21,246 nt of DNA from a virus: IMG/VR virus record IMGVR_UViG_3300010883_012763, positions 1 through 21,246 of that record; one strand, 5' to 3'. Below the pieces are notes generated by a model that saw only the letters and a program-made list of their open reading frames with translations, had not been told where the DNA came from and ran no database searches. The translations under genes were made by a program, and so were the position numbers. Below, piece by piece: positions 14,209 through 20,774 of the stretch. Numbering within the stretch: the first letter of the stretch is position 1; each line of letters opens with the position of its first letter.

Positions 14209-14688
14209 TCACTCGCTGCCGTTTGATGGCAGCCGTCGTTGCTCCAGCGTCTTGACGAGTTGGTCGCGGATGTCGCTGAACTGCTGAACTTCCTCGCGGT
14301 TTTTGACGACCACCTCGATCACCGGCAGCCTGCCCACTTCGACATCGACGTTGACGTTGACGCCTTGCTCGGCCGCTATCGCCAGCTTGCGTTCGTCCTG
14401 CTCCAGCTTGGCCCCGACCTCGAACACGCGGAGCAGTGCCAGCAGGTTGCGAACATTCGGGACCACTTTAGTCATCTCAAGGACAGCCATGTCAAACATC
14501 GCCGCCATGAGGTCTCTCATCTTTTCTTCGGGAACAGCACCGCATGAGAGAATTTTTGCGGCAAGTCTTGCGTCGGATCGAAGGTGCCGTATGTCACCAC
14601 GGCTCGCTTTGTGTCCGTCTTGAAACAACGCCCCTACCCCTTCAGGGGCAGGGTCGCGTTCTGGTGGGTGTTCCCCGTTTGTGCTCAT
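14209..14688 (-). CDS. Candidate terminase small subunit
   Basis: A protein of 159 residues placed directly upstream of the large terminase, the usual place of the small subunit. The N-terminus is hydrophilic and Pro-rich (NGEHPPERDPAPEGVGALFQ), the middle is helical with SDARLAAKILSCGAVPEEKM and a long Leu/Val helix around NLLALLRVFEVGAKLEQDER, and the C-terminus has a VNVDVEVGRLPVIEVVVKN strand pair and a final helix. A classic helix-turn-helix is not obvious by eye, so the call rests mainly on position and size. The ATG at 14688 is chosen over 14724; no strong ribosome binding site is seen. Confidence 0.6.
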   Translation of the reverse strand: MSTNGEHPPERDPAPEGVGALFQDGHKASRGDIRHLRSDARLAAKILSCGAVPEEKMRDLMAAMFDMAVLEMTKVVPNVRNLLALLRVFEVGAKLEQDERKLAIAAEQGVNVNVDVEVGRLPVIEVVVKNREEVQQFSDIRDQLVKTLEQRRLPSNGSE

Positions 14689-14733
14689 GGTTTGATTATC
14701 GCCCCCGCCGTCACATGGCGTCAAGATTAGCCG

Positions 14734-15072
14734 TCATGTGTGTCGCTCCTTGCCTGTGATATACCGTACCGCCGTGTTCAGTTCAATGGCAAGTTTAATC
14801 TCTGCTTTGACGCCGAGGCTGTCTTTCCATCCGTCGAGCATCAGCACAACTACCTCATCGCACCGTTCGATGTACCATCGGTCGAACGCTTCCCAGTACG
14901 CCCAACCAGTCGGCAGGTCACCGCATTCGGCGATAGGGTGAGTGTGTGCGATGGGCGAGAATACTTGTTCGCCCCGCCCCATCATCTCCGCCGCGACGAC
15001 GCAGACCTGATGGAATCGCGACCGCTGAACGTCAGAGTCGGGATGTGAATACGGTGACGCCAGATATATCAT
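14734..15072 (-). CDS. DUF1937 protein, nucleoside deoxyribosyltransferase-like fold
   Basis: A protein of 112 residues matching the DUF1937 pattern: the start MIYLASPYSHPDSDVQRSRF, then FSPIAHTHPIAECGD, a WYIERCDEVVVLMLDGWKDS segment, and the end GVKAEIKLAIELNTAVRYI. The SLGVKAE glutamate lies where deoxyribosyltransferases keep their catalytic Glu. The family shares the flavodoxin-like fold of 2-deoxyribosyltransferases, which handle N-glycosidic bonds of nucleosides or nucleotides; the true substrate is not known. The start overlaps the VRR-NUC stop as ATGA. A second domain of this fold lies in the gene at 19462-20370. Confidence 0.82.
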   Translation of the reverse strand: MIYLASPYSHPDSDVQRSRFHQVCVVAAEMMGRGEQVFSPIAHTHPIAECGDLPTGWAYWEAFDRWYIERCDEVVVLMLDGWKDSLGVKAEIKLAIELNTAVRYITGKERHT

Positions 15073-15356
15073 CGGTCAAGCAACTCCTCAACATCGGCCA
15101 CGCTCCGCACGACACCGACGACAGCCCCGGCGTCTTTCCACTCGACGAGTCGCCTGTCCTGAATCGGCGACGTCTTGCCCTTGCCCACCTTCGCCTCGAC
15201 AGCGAACAGCCGCCCGTCAGCACAAATAAAAATATCAGGCGTCCCCGCTTCGGTGTATTGCCCGCCCCAGTTCTTAATCGCCTTGATCGCCGCCCCGGCT
15301 TGCCGCCGCGCCTTGACCATCGTCAGAATGTTCTTGATCAGCGTTGACTCGTTCAT
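15069..15356 (-). CDS. VRR-NUC domain nuclease
   Basis: Ninety-five residues, the size of single-domain phage VRR-NUC proteins. The PD-(D/E)xK core is visible: GQYTEAGTPDIFICADG (Asp of the motif), LFAVEAKVGKGKTSPIQDRR (ExK with the typical downstream Gln), then WKDAGAVVGVVRSVADVEEL, the common C-terminal pattern. The family includes Holliday-junction resolvases and FAN1-type nucleases, so processing of branched replication or packaging intermediates is a reasonable role. It overlaps both neighbours as ATGA. Confidence 0.9.
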   Translation of the reverse strand: MNESTLIKNILTMVKARRQAGAAIKAIKNWGGQYTEAGTPDIFICADGRLFAVEAKVGKGKTSPIQDRRLVEWKDAGAVVGVVRSVADVEELLDR

Positions 15357-15538
15357 GTGCCCGCAAGCCCCATGATAATGAACGCAGACACGGCGATGAT
15401 AATCTGCCAGATGATGACCCACCTCACCAGCGTCGCCGTGCTGCTGATGTTCTTCAAGTACGCGACCGTCTTGGCGTTCGCGTCGGCCTTGCTGCTACGC
15501 TGCACCTGCGGCCGCTCATGCATGTATTCGTATTCCAT
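15353..15538 (-). CDS. Small single-pass membrane protein
   Basis: Sixty-one residues: a charged N-terminal half (MEYEYMHERPQVQRSSKADA) and one membrane segment, LVRWVIIWQIIIAVSAFIIM, near the C-terminus. The ATG at 15538 has AAAGGA seven bases before it. A TTG at 15562, placed ten bases after the GGAG of the repeated leader, would add eight residues. The stop overlaps the VRR-NUC start. The function is unknown; lysis-related roles (pinholin, spanin) cannot be assigned. Confidence 0.65.
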   Translation of the reverse strand: MEYEYMHERPQVQRSSKADANAKTVAYLKNISSTATLVRWVIIWQIIIAVSAFIIMGLAGT

Positions 15539-15561
15539 CGGTTGTTCCTTTCGAGTAAACA

Positions 15562-15592
15562 AAAAACGTCGCTCCGTGGTTAGGGCGTCACC
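15562..15592 (-). repeat. 31-base intergenic leader repeat, copy 1
   Basis: Matches 15860-15890 with one substitution. On the minus strand it runs from the stop codon of the upstream gene (GGTGA) through CCACGGAGCGACG to TTTTT and ends just before a possible start codon (TTG here, ATG in copy 2). It contains a GGAG ribosome site at the same distance in both copies. Confidence 0.85.
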
Positions 15593-15845
15593 AGTCCACT
15601 GCCTCTTTCCAAGCGTTTCTCAGCGTCCGGTATCGGCTGGGGACGATTGACGTTCCGTTGCCGTAAATCAGAAATGCCATCGCGCCAGCCGACCCGACCG
15701 ATCCGATCACCGATACCAGACACGCCGAGGCGTACAGTATCGCGCTGCGTCCGAACGGGATCTCAAGTAGCGGCACTGCCAAAAACGGTGAGAAGAATAT
15801 CGAAACAGGCACCACGCTTTGCGAATATCTGACCAGCCATTTCAT
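15588..15845 (-). CDS. Small membrane protein with two transmembrane segments
   Basis: Eighty-five residues from the ATG at 15845. Two hydrophobic segments are visible, VVPVSIFFSPFLAVPLLEI (about 10-28) and ILYASACLVSVIGSVGSAGA (about 35-54, continuing into MAFLIYG), followed by a basic tail. The layout resembles small holin-like or superinfection-type phage membrane proteins, but there is no specific match. The start overlaps the stop of a five-codon minicistron that follows the second copy of the leader repeat, so translation is probably coupled. Confidence 0.6.
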   Translation of the reverse strand: MKWLVRYSQSVVPVSIFFSPFLAVPLLEIPFGRSAILYASACLVSVIGSVGSAGAMAFLIYGNGTSIVPSRYRTLRNAWKEAVDW

Positions 15846-15859
15846 TGCTTTTCTTTCAT
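15842..15859 (-). CDS. Five-codon minicistron coupled to a membrane protein gene
   Basis: On the minus strand ATGAAAGAAAAGCAATGA encodes MKEKQ. Its stop overlaps the ATG of the membrane protein gene. GGAG of the repeated leader stands ten bases upstream. It may work as a translational coupling device rather than a product. Confidence 0.35.
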   Translation of the reverse strand: MKEKQ

Positions 15860-15890
15860 AAAAACGTCGCTCCGTGGTTAGGGCATCACC
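15860..15890 (-). repeat. 31-base intergenic leader repeat, copy 2
   Basis: See the copy at 15562-15592. Here the leader is followed by the ATG of the MKEKQ minicistron. I could not fold either copy into a convincing hairpin. Confidence 0.85.
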
Positions 15891-15963
15891 TGCGACAGGC
15901 GAGCGGATGTAGCGGCCGTTTCGGATTCGACCGGGGTTTGGCGTAGTCCAACCAGTGACCCAT
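15886..15963 (-). CDS. Possible 25-residue peptide
   Basis: An open frame MGHWLDYAKPRSNPKRPLHP ending LACRR. Its TGA sits exactly where the upstream gene's stop sits in the other leader repeat, which is the only argument for it. A GTG start at 15978 would add five residues. There is no good ribosome binding site. Otherwise the 130 bases here hold nothing visible. Confidence 0.25.
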   Translation of the reverse strand: MGHWLDYAKPRSNPKRPLHPLACRR

Positions 15964-15996
15964 TCCCAGCGCACTCACGGCTCACGCACGATGATT

Positions 15997-16305
15997 CTAT
16001 TCGCCCGCCCTCGCTTTTCCGCCATCCTTTTCGGCTCTCACTTTTAGCACTGCGTCTGCGGCATCAACGGCGAATACGGCAACTGTGCCGAAGTCTAATC
16101 CTCCGCTGATGTCAATTCCCGCCAACGCCTGCCCGATGTAATAATCTCTCAGCGACATGCCAGAGTCTTCGGCATTCGCACTGGGCGAAAACGCGGGGTT
16201 AGACCCACTCATCTCTAGCTGCCGGTTTGTCTCAATCATCATCGCTCGGTGCGACTCGTACTCTGCCGTGTCCTTCGCCTGCTGTTCATCATAAGTCAAC
16301 GCCAT
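15997..16305 (-). CDS. Small phage protein with GMSLRDYYIGQALAGI motif
   Basis: A protein of 102 residues. The central SGMSLRDYYIGQALAGIDI is a motif I know from many uncharacterised phage and prophage proteins (GMTLRDYFAxQAL-type). Before it lies a charged helix (TYDEQQAKDTAEYESHRAMM), after it a hydrophobic helix (TVAVFAVDAADAVLKVRAEK). The ATG at 16305 has AGGAG upstream, 14 bases past the stop of the preceding gene. The role of this family is unknown. Confidence 0.72.
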   Translation of the reverse strand: MALTYDEQQAKDTAEYESHRAMMIETNRQLEMSGSNPAFSPSANAEDSGMSLRDYYIGQALAGIDISGGLDFGTVAVFAVDAADAVLKVRAEKDGGKARAGE

Positions 16306-16319
16306 GTCGTCACTCCTGT

Positions 16320-17171
16320 TCATGTCTCACTAACACCAACCGCCCCGACGTTTCCCGTCGGGATCGGATACAACTTGTCACGCTTCACAACACAGCCTTT
16401 GATCGGAACCAGTTTTGCGATCTTTGATCCCGGCCCAGTCCACCGCAGGCCGAAGTGCGGCCGCCTGACGTGCGGTGAGTTCTCCATGCCCGCCCCTATC
16501 GTCATGCCATTACTGCCGCGCCGCTTTGCACGTGCGACAGCCCGGTCGTAGTCTTCCTTCGACGCGAACTTCTTCCCCCGATCCTTTCGCAGCAGGATCG
16601 GCTCGGTGAAACGCTCGTCGCTTCTCAAGAGCAAAACACCAATGGCGATGCTGAGCAAGTCGCGAAACCCGGGGGAGATCTCGTGCCAAGCGACTGAGTC
16701 GGAGATCATCTCGCCGTCGTCCGGCCGCACTGACCATATCCCGTGCATCGGGCCGCCGTCAGACGCAAACGACCACGTCGCGATCGACATGCACACCGTA
16801 CCGCCGGTATCGGATGGCGGCAACTTGTGTGTGCCCAAAATCATCGCCCGCGTCCCAAGGTCGTCGTCGGACACGACCTCTTTCCCGTCCGCAAAACATA
16901 TCGCGAGCGAATCACCGCCCGTAGTCACTTGATCAATCGACAGGTCCAAACTCGTGTTCCTGAGGCAGTCCACCACCGCTGGATACACGTTGTAAAACGG
17001 GCGGTTGTGGGAAAGCCACCTGCCCTCGCACCACCCTGCTGCGTACAAATCAGAGTGTAGCCCTCGTTTGTTTCCGTTGCCAACGTCCGTGTAGTATTCC
17101 ACCAGCGTCTTCTTGGCATCCTCACGATTCCGGCTCAAGCTTTTCGTCAACACGTACTGATGGAACCTCAT
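16320..17171 (-). CDS. Uncharacterised protein with AcrVA2-like C-terminus
   Basis: A protein of 283 residues. The C-terminal part (about 232-262) reads SPHVRRPHFGLRWTGPGSK followed by IAKLVPIKGCVV. I know this pattern (PHxRRxHxxxxWxGxG, a basic stretch, then a hydrophobic strand) from the AcrVA2 family and its many relatives on phages and plasmids. Upstream, FRDLLSIAIGVLLLRSDERF and EPILLRKDRGKKFASKEDYD also follow the family layout of a hydrophobic helix before a lysine-rich linker. AcrVA2 blocks Cas12a production, but distant relatives occur in bacteria without Cas12a, so that activity cannot be assumed. The start has GGGGAAG upstream and overlaps the zinc-ribbon stop as ATGA. The N-terminal 110 residues are not recognised. 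Confidence 0.6.
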   Translation of the reverse strand: MRFHQYVLTKSLSRNREDAKKTLVEYYTDVGNGNKRGLHSDLYAAGWCEGRWLSHNRPFYNVYPAVVDCLRNTSLDLSIDQVTTGGDSLAICFADGKEVVSDDDLGTRAMILGTHKLPPSDTGGTVCMSIATWSFASDGGPMHGIWSVRPDDGEMISDSVAWHEISPGFRDLLSIAIGVLLLRSDERFTEPILLRKDRGKKFASKEDYDRAVARAKRRGSNGMTIGAGMENSPHVRRPHFGLRWTGPGSKIAKLVPIKGCVVKRDKLYPIPTGNVGAVGVSET

Positions 17172-17353
17172 GTCATCTTCCCCATCCCACTGCTCAGCGT
17201 ACCCGGCCGACCGACGGCCAGCGTCTTCGAGTCGCACTTACTGTTTCCGCACTGCGTCGGCTTCTCGCGGAACGCATGAAACCGCAGTTGCCCGCAGCCT
17301 CGGCACCGATACTCCCACTGCTCGTCACGTCGCACTTCGTGTCTGTTCCACAT
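17168..17353 (-). CDS. Small zinc-ribbon protein
   Basis: Sixty-one residues. YRCRGCGQLRFHAF and TQCGNSKCDS give a CxxC plus CxxxxC pair, as in rubredoxin-like or zinc-ribbon knuckles. The N-terminus is charged (WNRHEVRRDEQWEYR), the C-terminus flexible. It is wedged between the GNAT gene (one-base gap) and the AcrVA2-like gene (ATGA overlap). Only residues from the ATG at 17353 are counted, because the longer frame overlaps the GNAT gene. Function unknown. Confidence 0.65.
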   Translation of the reverse strand: MWNRHEVRRDEQWEYRCRGCGQLRFHAFREKPTQCGNSKCDSKTLAVGRPGTLSSGMGKMT

Positions 17354-17354
17354 C

Positions 17355-17822
17355 CTACCGATTCCCCCCCGCGTAAAACTCAACGACGCCGCGTGACGAC
17401 GGTGCCGACTTGGCGTACACGAACTGATACCCGGCTCCATCGTCGCCGAACATATCCGGCTCGATGGCGACCGCACGGAACCCGCTCGCCTTGAAGAACA
17501 ACTGAGCGTCGAGGTTGGTCTCGTGCAGGCCAATCGAAATGTATTCTCTGCTGCTGGTCAACAGGCGGCTGATCATGTCGTCAATCAGCATCCGCCCGTC
17601 GATCTCCTCGTTGCCCGCACAGATGCCGACGATCTCAATTGACGAGCCGGTCAGCTCATAGACAACGAACGCGGTCGGGATGTTGTCGTGCTCGTCAACA
17701 GTGACCCGTCCGACGCAGTGCCGACCGCGTAGCCGCTTGACGAGCGACTCCTCGTCGTAGCCGCTCGCGTCAAGCCGCACGATGTGCGGGACGTCTCGCA
17801 TCAGTAAATGTCGTGTGATCAT
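17355..17822 (-). CDS. GNAT-family N-acetyltransferase
   Basis: A protein of 155 residues with the layout of RimI-like acetyltransferases: IVRLDASGYDEESLVKRLRG, then VDEHDNIPTAFVVYELTGSS (central strands), IEIVGICAGNEEIDGRMLID (acetyl-CoA binding region; the usual Q/RxxGxG/A loop is altered to NEEIDGR), and LHETNLDAQLFFKASGFRAV, the typical ending. It would acetylate an amino group of a protein or small molecule using acetyl-CoA. The altered loop is an oddity that may reduce activity. The ATG at 17822 overlaps the helicase stop as ATGA; an upstream TTG at 17828 is less likely. Confidence 0.85.
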   Translation of the reverse strand: MITRHLLMRDVPHIVRLDASGYDEESLVKRLRGRHCVGRVTVDEHDNIPTAFVVYELTGSSIEIVGICAGNEEIDGRMLIDDMISRLLTSSREYISIGLHETNLDAQLFFKASGFRAVAIEPDMFGDDGAGYQFVYAKSAPSSRGVVEFYAGGNR

Positions 17823-19462
17823 TCCCAAACCCCCATCTGATGCTGGACCCGTGGTTCGCGTGCGATGATCAACCGCTTCTTCGCTCGCGTCACTGCAACA
17901 TACGCGATGCGTGCTTCCTCGTCAGCCCCGGCTTGCGTGTCCTGCGACGCGGCCACCTGCTGCGATGTCGTTGGTAGGATCACCACGTTATCGGCTTCCG
18001 CACCCTTGGCCCCGTGGATCGTCGAGACGATCACGTTGGTCTTCTCGACAATGCCCATGCCCCACTGCGTCACCGCCTCGACGTACTCGTCGGCCTGCTT
18101 GATCCACGAACGCCACTGGCACTTCTTGACCGCTGCGATGAACTGCTCGGTCGCACCCCATGCCGCCATGCCTTCGAGGTTATTCAGGTCGGTGACCGGC
18201 CCGTCGTATTTCTTCCAGCGTGTCTTGGTGCCGTTCTCCAGCAGGTTATTACCCTCGGTCCGCGACGGGCAGTGCTTCAGCACGTCGAGCCACTCGGTGA
18301 TCGTGATGACGCCGCCGTACTGCAGTTCGAGCATCGCCCGGCAAGCCGCGTTGCGGGACGGTGCCGACCAGCGGCTGCCGCCTTTCATCATCGCCCACGG
18401 GATGCCATTGCCGTCGAGTCGCTTACCTAACCGACGCGCGGTGTAGTTCGTACGCGCGAGCAGCAACCACGACTCGGTCGGGTCAACCATCGACGGCCAG
18501 TCAGATGCGTACATCACCGACTCGATCTCGCCGTGATGCGGCGCAGGTATGACCTCACGGTCCCAGTAGTCGCTACAGTCGCGTATGCACTCCTCGCCCA
18601 GCTCAACTATCGGGGCGGGGCATCGATACGTCTGACGCAGCACCTCGCGTTTCTGAACGTCCCACGCCTGAAACAACGCCGGGTCGGCCCCACTGAACGA
18701 AAATACACTTTGGAAGGGATCGCCGACGAGGTAGCAGAACTGCGAGTCGCTGACCAGCCGCCGTGCGACGAGGTCAATCAACGCTGATTGATCCTGTGCC
18801 TCGTCTAAAAACCACGCGGTCAACTGCGGGATCTCACCGACAGGCTCGGTGTCATTGTGTCCGTCGAAGCGGAATTCCTTTCCGGCGTACTGACCCAGCA
18901 GGTCGGTGAAGTCGAGCCGCCCGTCCAGTCGCTTCGCCTGTTCGTAGGCGTCAACGGTCTGACGGCACTCAGTCATGCTCGGTGTGTTGTGGTCAGTCTG
19001 CTCTGTGATTGCCCACGCGTCCGAGAAGGGCACCAGTCGGCTGCGTGCGGACGACCAGATGGCAAGTGCGGTATCTGACTCAGTTCGCTGTGACGCGACC
19101 GTGTAGCCGTCGTCATCGTCGCTACCGCCCCCACCGCTGACCGGCTTGCCGATGGCCGCCTCGATCCACTTTTTGTCCTCGGTCGTATCGCCGATCATCT
19201 GAGCCTTGCGGATGCCCAGCAGCCGGTAGCAGCACGAGTGTAAAGTTCTGAACCAGCCGTCGATCTCCAGTTCGTGAGCCGCTACGCCCATACGGTCAGC
19301 CGCCCGGGTTGACGCTTCGCGTCGGGCCACCTTGGTGAACGATACAAAGCCCACATCCATCGGTGACGTACCGCGATCCAACAATAGGCTCATGATGTCG
19401 AGCAGGCGGGTTGTTTTGCCAGATCCCGCCGATCCGATGATCAGTGCTGACTTGATTGTCAT
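17819..19462 (-). CDS. UvrD/Rep-family superfamily 1 DNA helicase
   Basis: A protein of 547 residues with the full set of SF1A motifs: Walker A GSAGSGKTT (10-18), FVSFTKVARREA (Ia), LDEAQDQS (219-226, Walker B), YLVGDPFQSVFSFSGADP (III), RQTYRCP (IV), TIHGAKGAEADNVVILP (V) and RIAYVAVTRAKKRL (VI). It unwinds DNA 3' to 5' using ATP and probably serves phage replication or recombination. It is shorter than host UvrD (about 720 residues), as phage versions often are. The ATG at 19462 overlaps the previous stop as TAATG with GGGGAG eight bases before it. A Gly/Asp-rich insert (GGGGSDDDD, 110-118) lies between motifs Ia and II. Confidence 0.95.
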   Translation of the reverse strand: MTIKSALIIGSAGSGKTTRLLDIMSLLLDRGTSPMDVGFVSFTKVARREASTRAADRMGVAAHELEIDGWFRTLHSCCYRLLGIRKAQMIGDTTEDKKWIEAAIGKPVSGGGGSDDDDGYTVASQRTESDTALAIWSSARSRLVPFSDAWAITEQTDHNTPSMTECRQTVDAYEQAKRLDGRLDFTDLLGQYAGKEFRFDGHNDTEPVGEIPQLTAWFLDEAQDQSALIDLVARRLVSDSQFCYLVGDPFQSVFSFSGADPALFQAWDVQKREVLRQTYRCPAPIVELGEECIRDCSDYWDREVIPAPHHGEIESVMYASDWPSMVDPTESWLLLARTNYTARRLGKRLDGNGIPWAMMKGGSRWSAPSRNAACRAMLELQYGGVITITEWLDVLKHCPSRTEGNNLLENGTKTRWKKYDGPVTDLNNLEGMAAWGATEQFIAAVKKCQWRSWIKQADEYVEAVTQWGMGIVEKTNVIVSTIHGAKGAEADNVVILPTTSQQVAASQDTQAGADEEARIAYVAVTRAKKRLIIAREPRVQHQMGVWE

Positions 19463-20370
19463 TAGCCACACTCCCCGAACTCGAACCGTGCGGAGCGTGC
19501 CGCAACAGCCGCGCGCGCGGCGTGGTCACCTTTGTGGTTCATACCACCAACATGCCCGAACTGCCCGTCCGCGATAGCGAAAACCGTTCGATGATCGCAG
19601 TGCATTTCCACCGCTACGCAGTCCACGGGGTCGCCGCTCATAACAACTATCCGATTCCCCGCCTTGGCAAAAGCAGCCATCTTCGCTTCTTCCTGATCCG
19701 CTGAGAAGAACGCCGCCGCAGCCGCATCGACGCACTCATACACACCAAACTGGCTCGCGAGTGTAGAGCAAACCCAGAAGTCGGATCGATCAAACGGCTC
19801 GTGGTTGTAGTGGTCAGTGATCATGGTCTCCCTGTAAATCTTCTCGTCAATCCCCAATAACACCGGGACAGCATATGCCGCCGCTTGTCCGATCTCTACT
19901 AACGTTCCGTAGCAGTCCGGTACGTCGATCCAAGCAAACACGGCATCGGCACTCTTTAATCGGGACGTGTTATCCGCTACGACATCGCAGATCGAGGGAT
20001 ACGATGTTTCACTTCCAGAGTTCCCGTGCGGTCCGACATAGTGCTTATCTGTCAAATCCGGACCGCAGCACTTCATTCGGTGCTCATCGTACACGGACCG
20101 CCTCCAGTCGTCGCCTTTGATTCTCCCTGCAAGATATACTCGTGGCACAAAAGCAGGCTCGAAGCTGCGGGGCTTTATCTCAATCCACACAGCCCCCCAT
20201 CGGGTTTTGATCTTAAAATCCGGTAGGTACCTGACGCCATCGGCCAACTGAAATCCCTCCGGCTCATACTCCCACGGGATGTTTAGTTCGGAAAAGAACA
20301 CAGCCCATCGGGCTTCAAGCCGACTGCGGAATCGACATCCCGCGTACTTCGTTTCGATTGCCTTAATCAT
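19462..20370 (-). CDS. PD-(D/E)xK nuclease fused to a deoxyribosyltransferase-like domain
   Basis: A protein of 302 residues. Residues 8-70 follow a phage nuclease pattern: YAGCRFRSRLEARWAVFF (Glu19), IPWEYEPEGFQLADGVRYLP then Asp51, and VWIEIKPRS (Glu64 and Lys66), a PD-(D/E)xK active site. Residues 77-175 read PRVYLAGRIKGDDWR, SADAVFAWIDVPDCYGTLVE and IGQAAAYAVPVLLGID, which fits nucleoside 2-deoxyribosyltransferase-like proteins; the Glu in GTLVEIG would be catalytic. A third part (200-302) with Ala-rich helices is unassigned. The start at 20370 has AAGGGAG upstream. It overlaps the helicase start and is the first gene after the control region. Confidence 0.8.
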   Translation of the reverse strand: MIKAIETKYAGCRFRSRLEARWAVFFSELNIPWEYEPEGFQLADGVRYLPDFKIKTRWGAVWIEIKPRSFEPAFVPRVYLAGRIKGDDWRRSVYDEHRMKCCGPDLTDKHYVGPHGNSGSETSYPSICDVVADNTSRLKSADAVFAWIDVPDCYGTLVEIGQAAAYAVPVLLGIDEKIYRETMITDHYNHEPFDRSDFWVCSTLASQFGVYECVDAAAAAFFSADQEEAKMAAFAKAGNRIVVMSGDPVDCVAVEMHCDHRTVFAIADGQFGHVGGMNHKGDHAARAAVAARSARFEFGECG

Positions 20371-20454
20371 CGTCGCTCTCCCTTTCAAAAAACAGTCAGG
20401 CTCGACGCCACGTCGGCCATGCTCGTGTAGCGTAAGCGGCCGTCGCTTGTTGAA

Positions 20455-20580
20455 TTAAGTCTGCGATGAATCCCCTACCCAGACACCTGACTGAACGCAA
20501 AAAACCCACGAGCAGTGCAAGCGGAAAGGGAACCGCTGCCGGTAAACCGGCCTACTCGTGGGTTTTGTATAACTAGTCAT
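20455..20580 (-). CDS. Possible 41-codon leader ORF over an attenuator
   Basis: On the minus strand AAAGGGG stands four bases before ATG at 20580, opening a frame MTSYTKPTSRPVYRQRFPFR and continuing to TAA at 20455. It reads straight through both arms of the terminator hairpin. The peptide resembles nothing known, so if it is translated its purpose may be to disturb the hairpin. Confidence 0.25.
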   Translation of the reverse strand: MTSYTKPTSRPVYRQRFPFRLHCSWVFCVQSGVWVGDSSQT

Positions 20581-20602
20581 GTCGCCCCTTTCTGCTTGCA
20601 CC
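20497..20602 (-). ncRNA. Structured leader or small RNA ending in a terminator
   Basis: Read on the minus strand this region begins at the predicted start of transcription. It contains four segments: 1 (20601-20586) pairs with 3 (20530-20515) over 16 bases with one A-C mismatch; 2 (20566-20555) pairs perfectly with 4 (20512-20501) over 12 bases, and segment 4 ends in six Ts. Between 2 and 4 lie two small hairpins (GCCGG/CCGGC and AGCGG/CCGCT). The 2:4 stem plus T-run is an intrinsic terminator enclosing a three-way junction. The 1:3 pairing crosses it, so the two are either alternatives or a pseudoknot. This looks like attenuation of the gene at 20370 or a stable phage RNA of about 100 bases. 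Confidence 0.6.
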
Positions 20603-20605
20603 GTC

Positions 20606-20634
20606 AATATATCTCAATCTGTGCCGGTTATCAA
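20606..20634 (-). promoter_or_regulatory. Sigma-70-type promoter of the leader RNA
   Basis: On the minus strand TTGATA (20634-20629), a 17-base spacer, then TATATT (20611-20606). Each box differs from consensus at one base. Transcription would start near 20599, exactly at the first paired segment of the structured RNA. Confidence 0.7.
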
Positions 20635-20754
20635 TAGACAGGGTTCAAAAAATGAACCGATGGTTTCAGAAAATCGGAAGTGACCGCAAAAACGAAAAGT
20701 GTGTAAGTACACTACAATTCACCGCGTTTCTCAGCGATCAGCGTGACGAAAAGT

Positions 20755-20774
20755 GCTTTTGATCGTACAAAAGC
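20755..20774. promoter_or_regulatory. Operator-like dyad
   Basis: A seven-base inverted repeat GCTTTTG/CAAAAGC with a six-base gap (ATCGTA) in the AT-rich control region. The size suits a dimeric repressor site. No protein is assigned. Confidence 0.4.

Noticed and set aside
20501-20566. Cloverleaf-like fold that could be a tRNA
   Set aside because: The closing stem is 12 bases and there are only two inner hairpins with short loops. There is no anticodon arm or T-loop consensus, and a T-run follows on the minus strand, so a terminator is the better reading.
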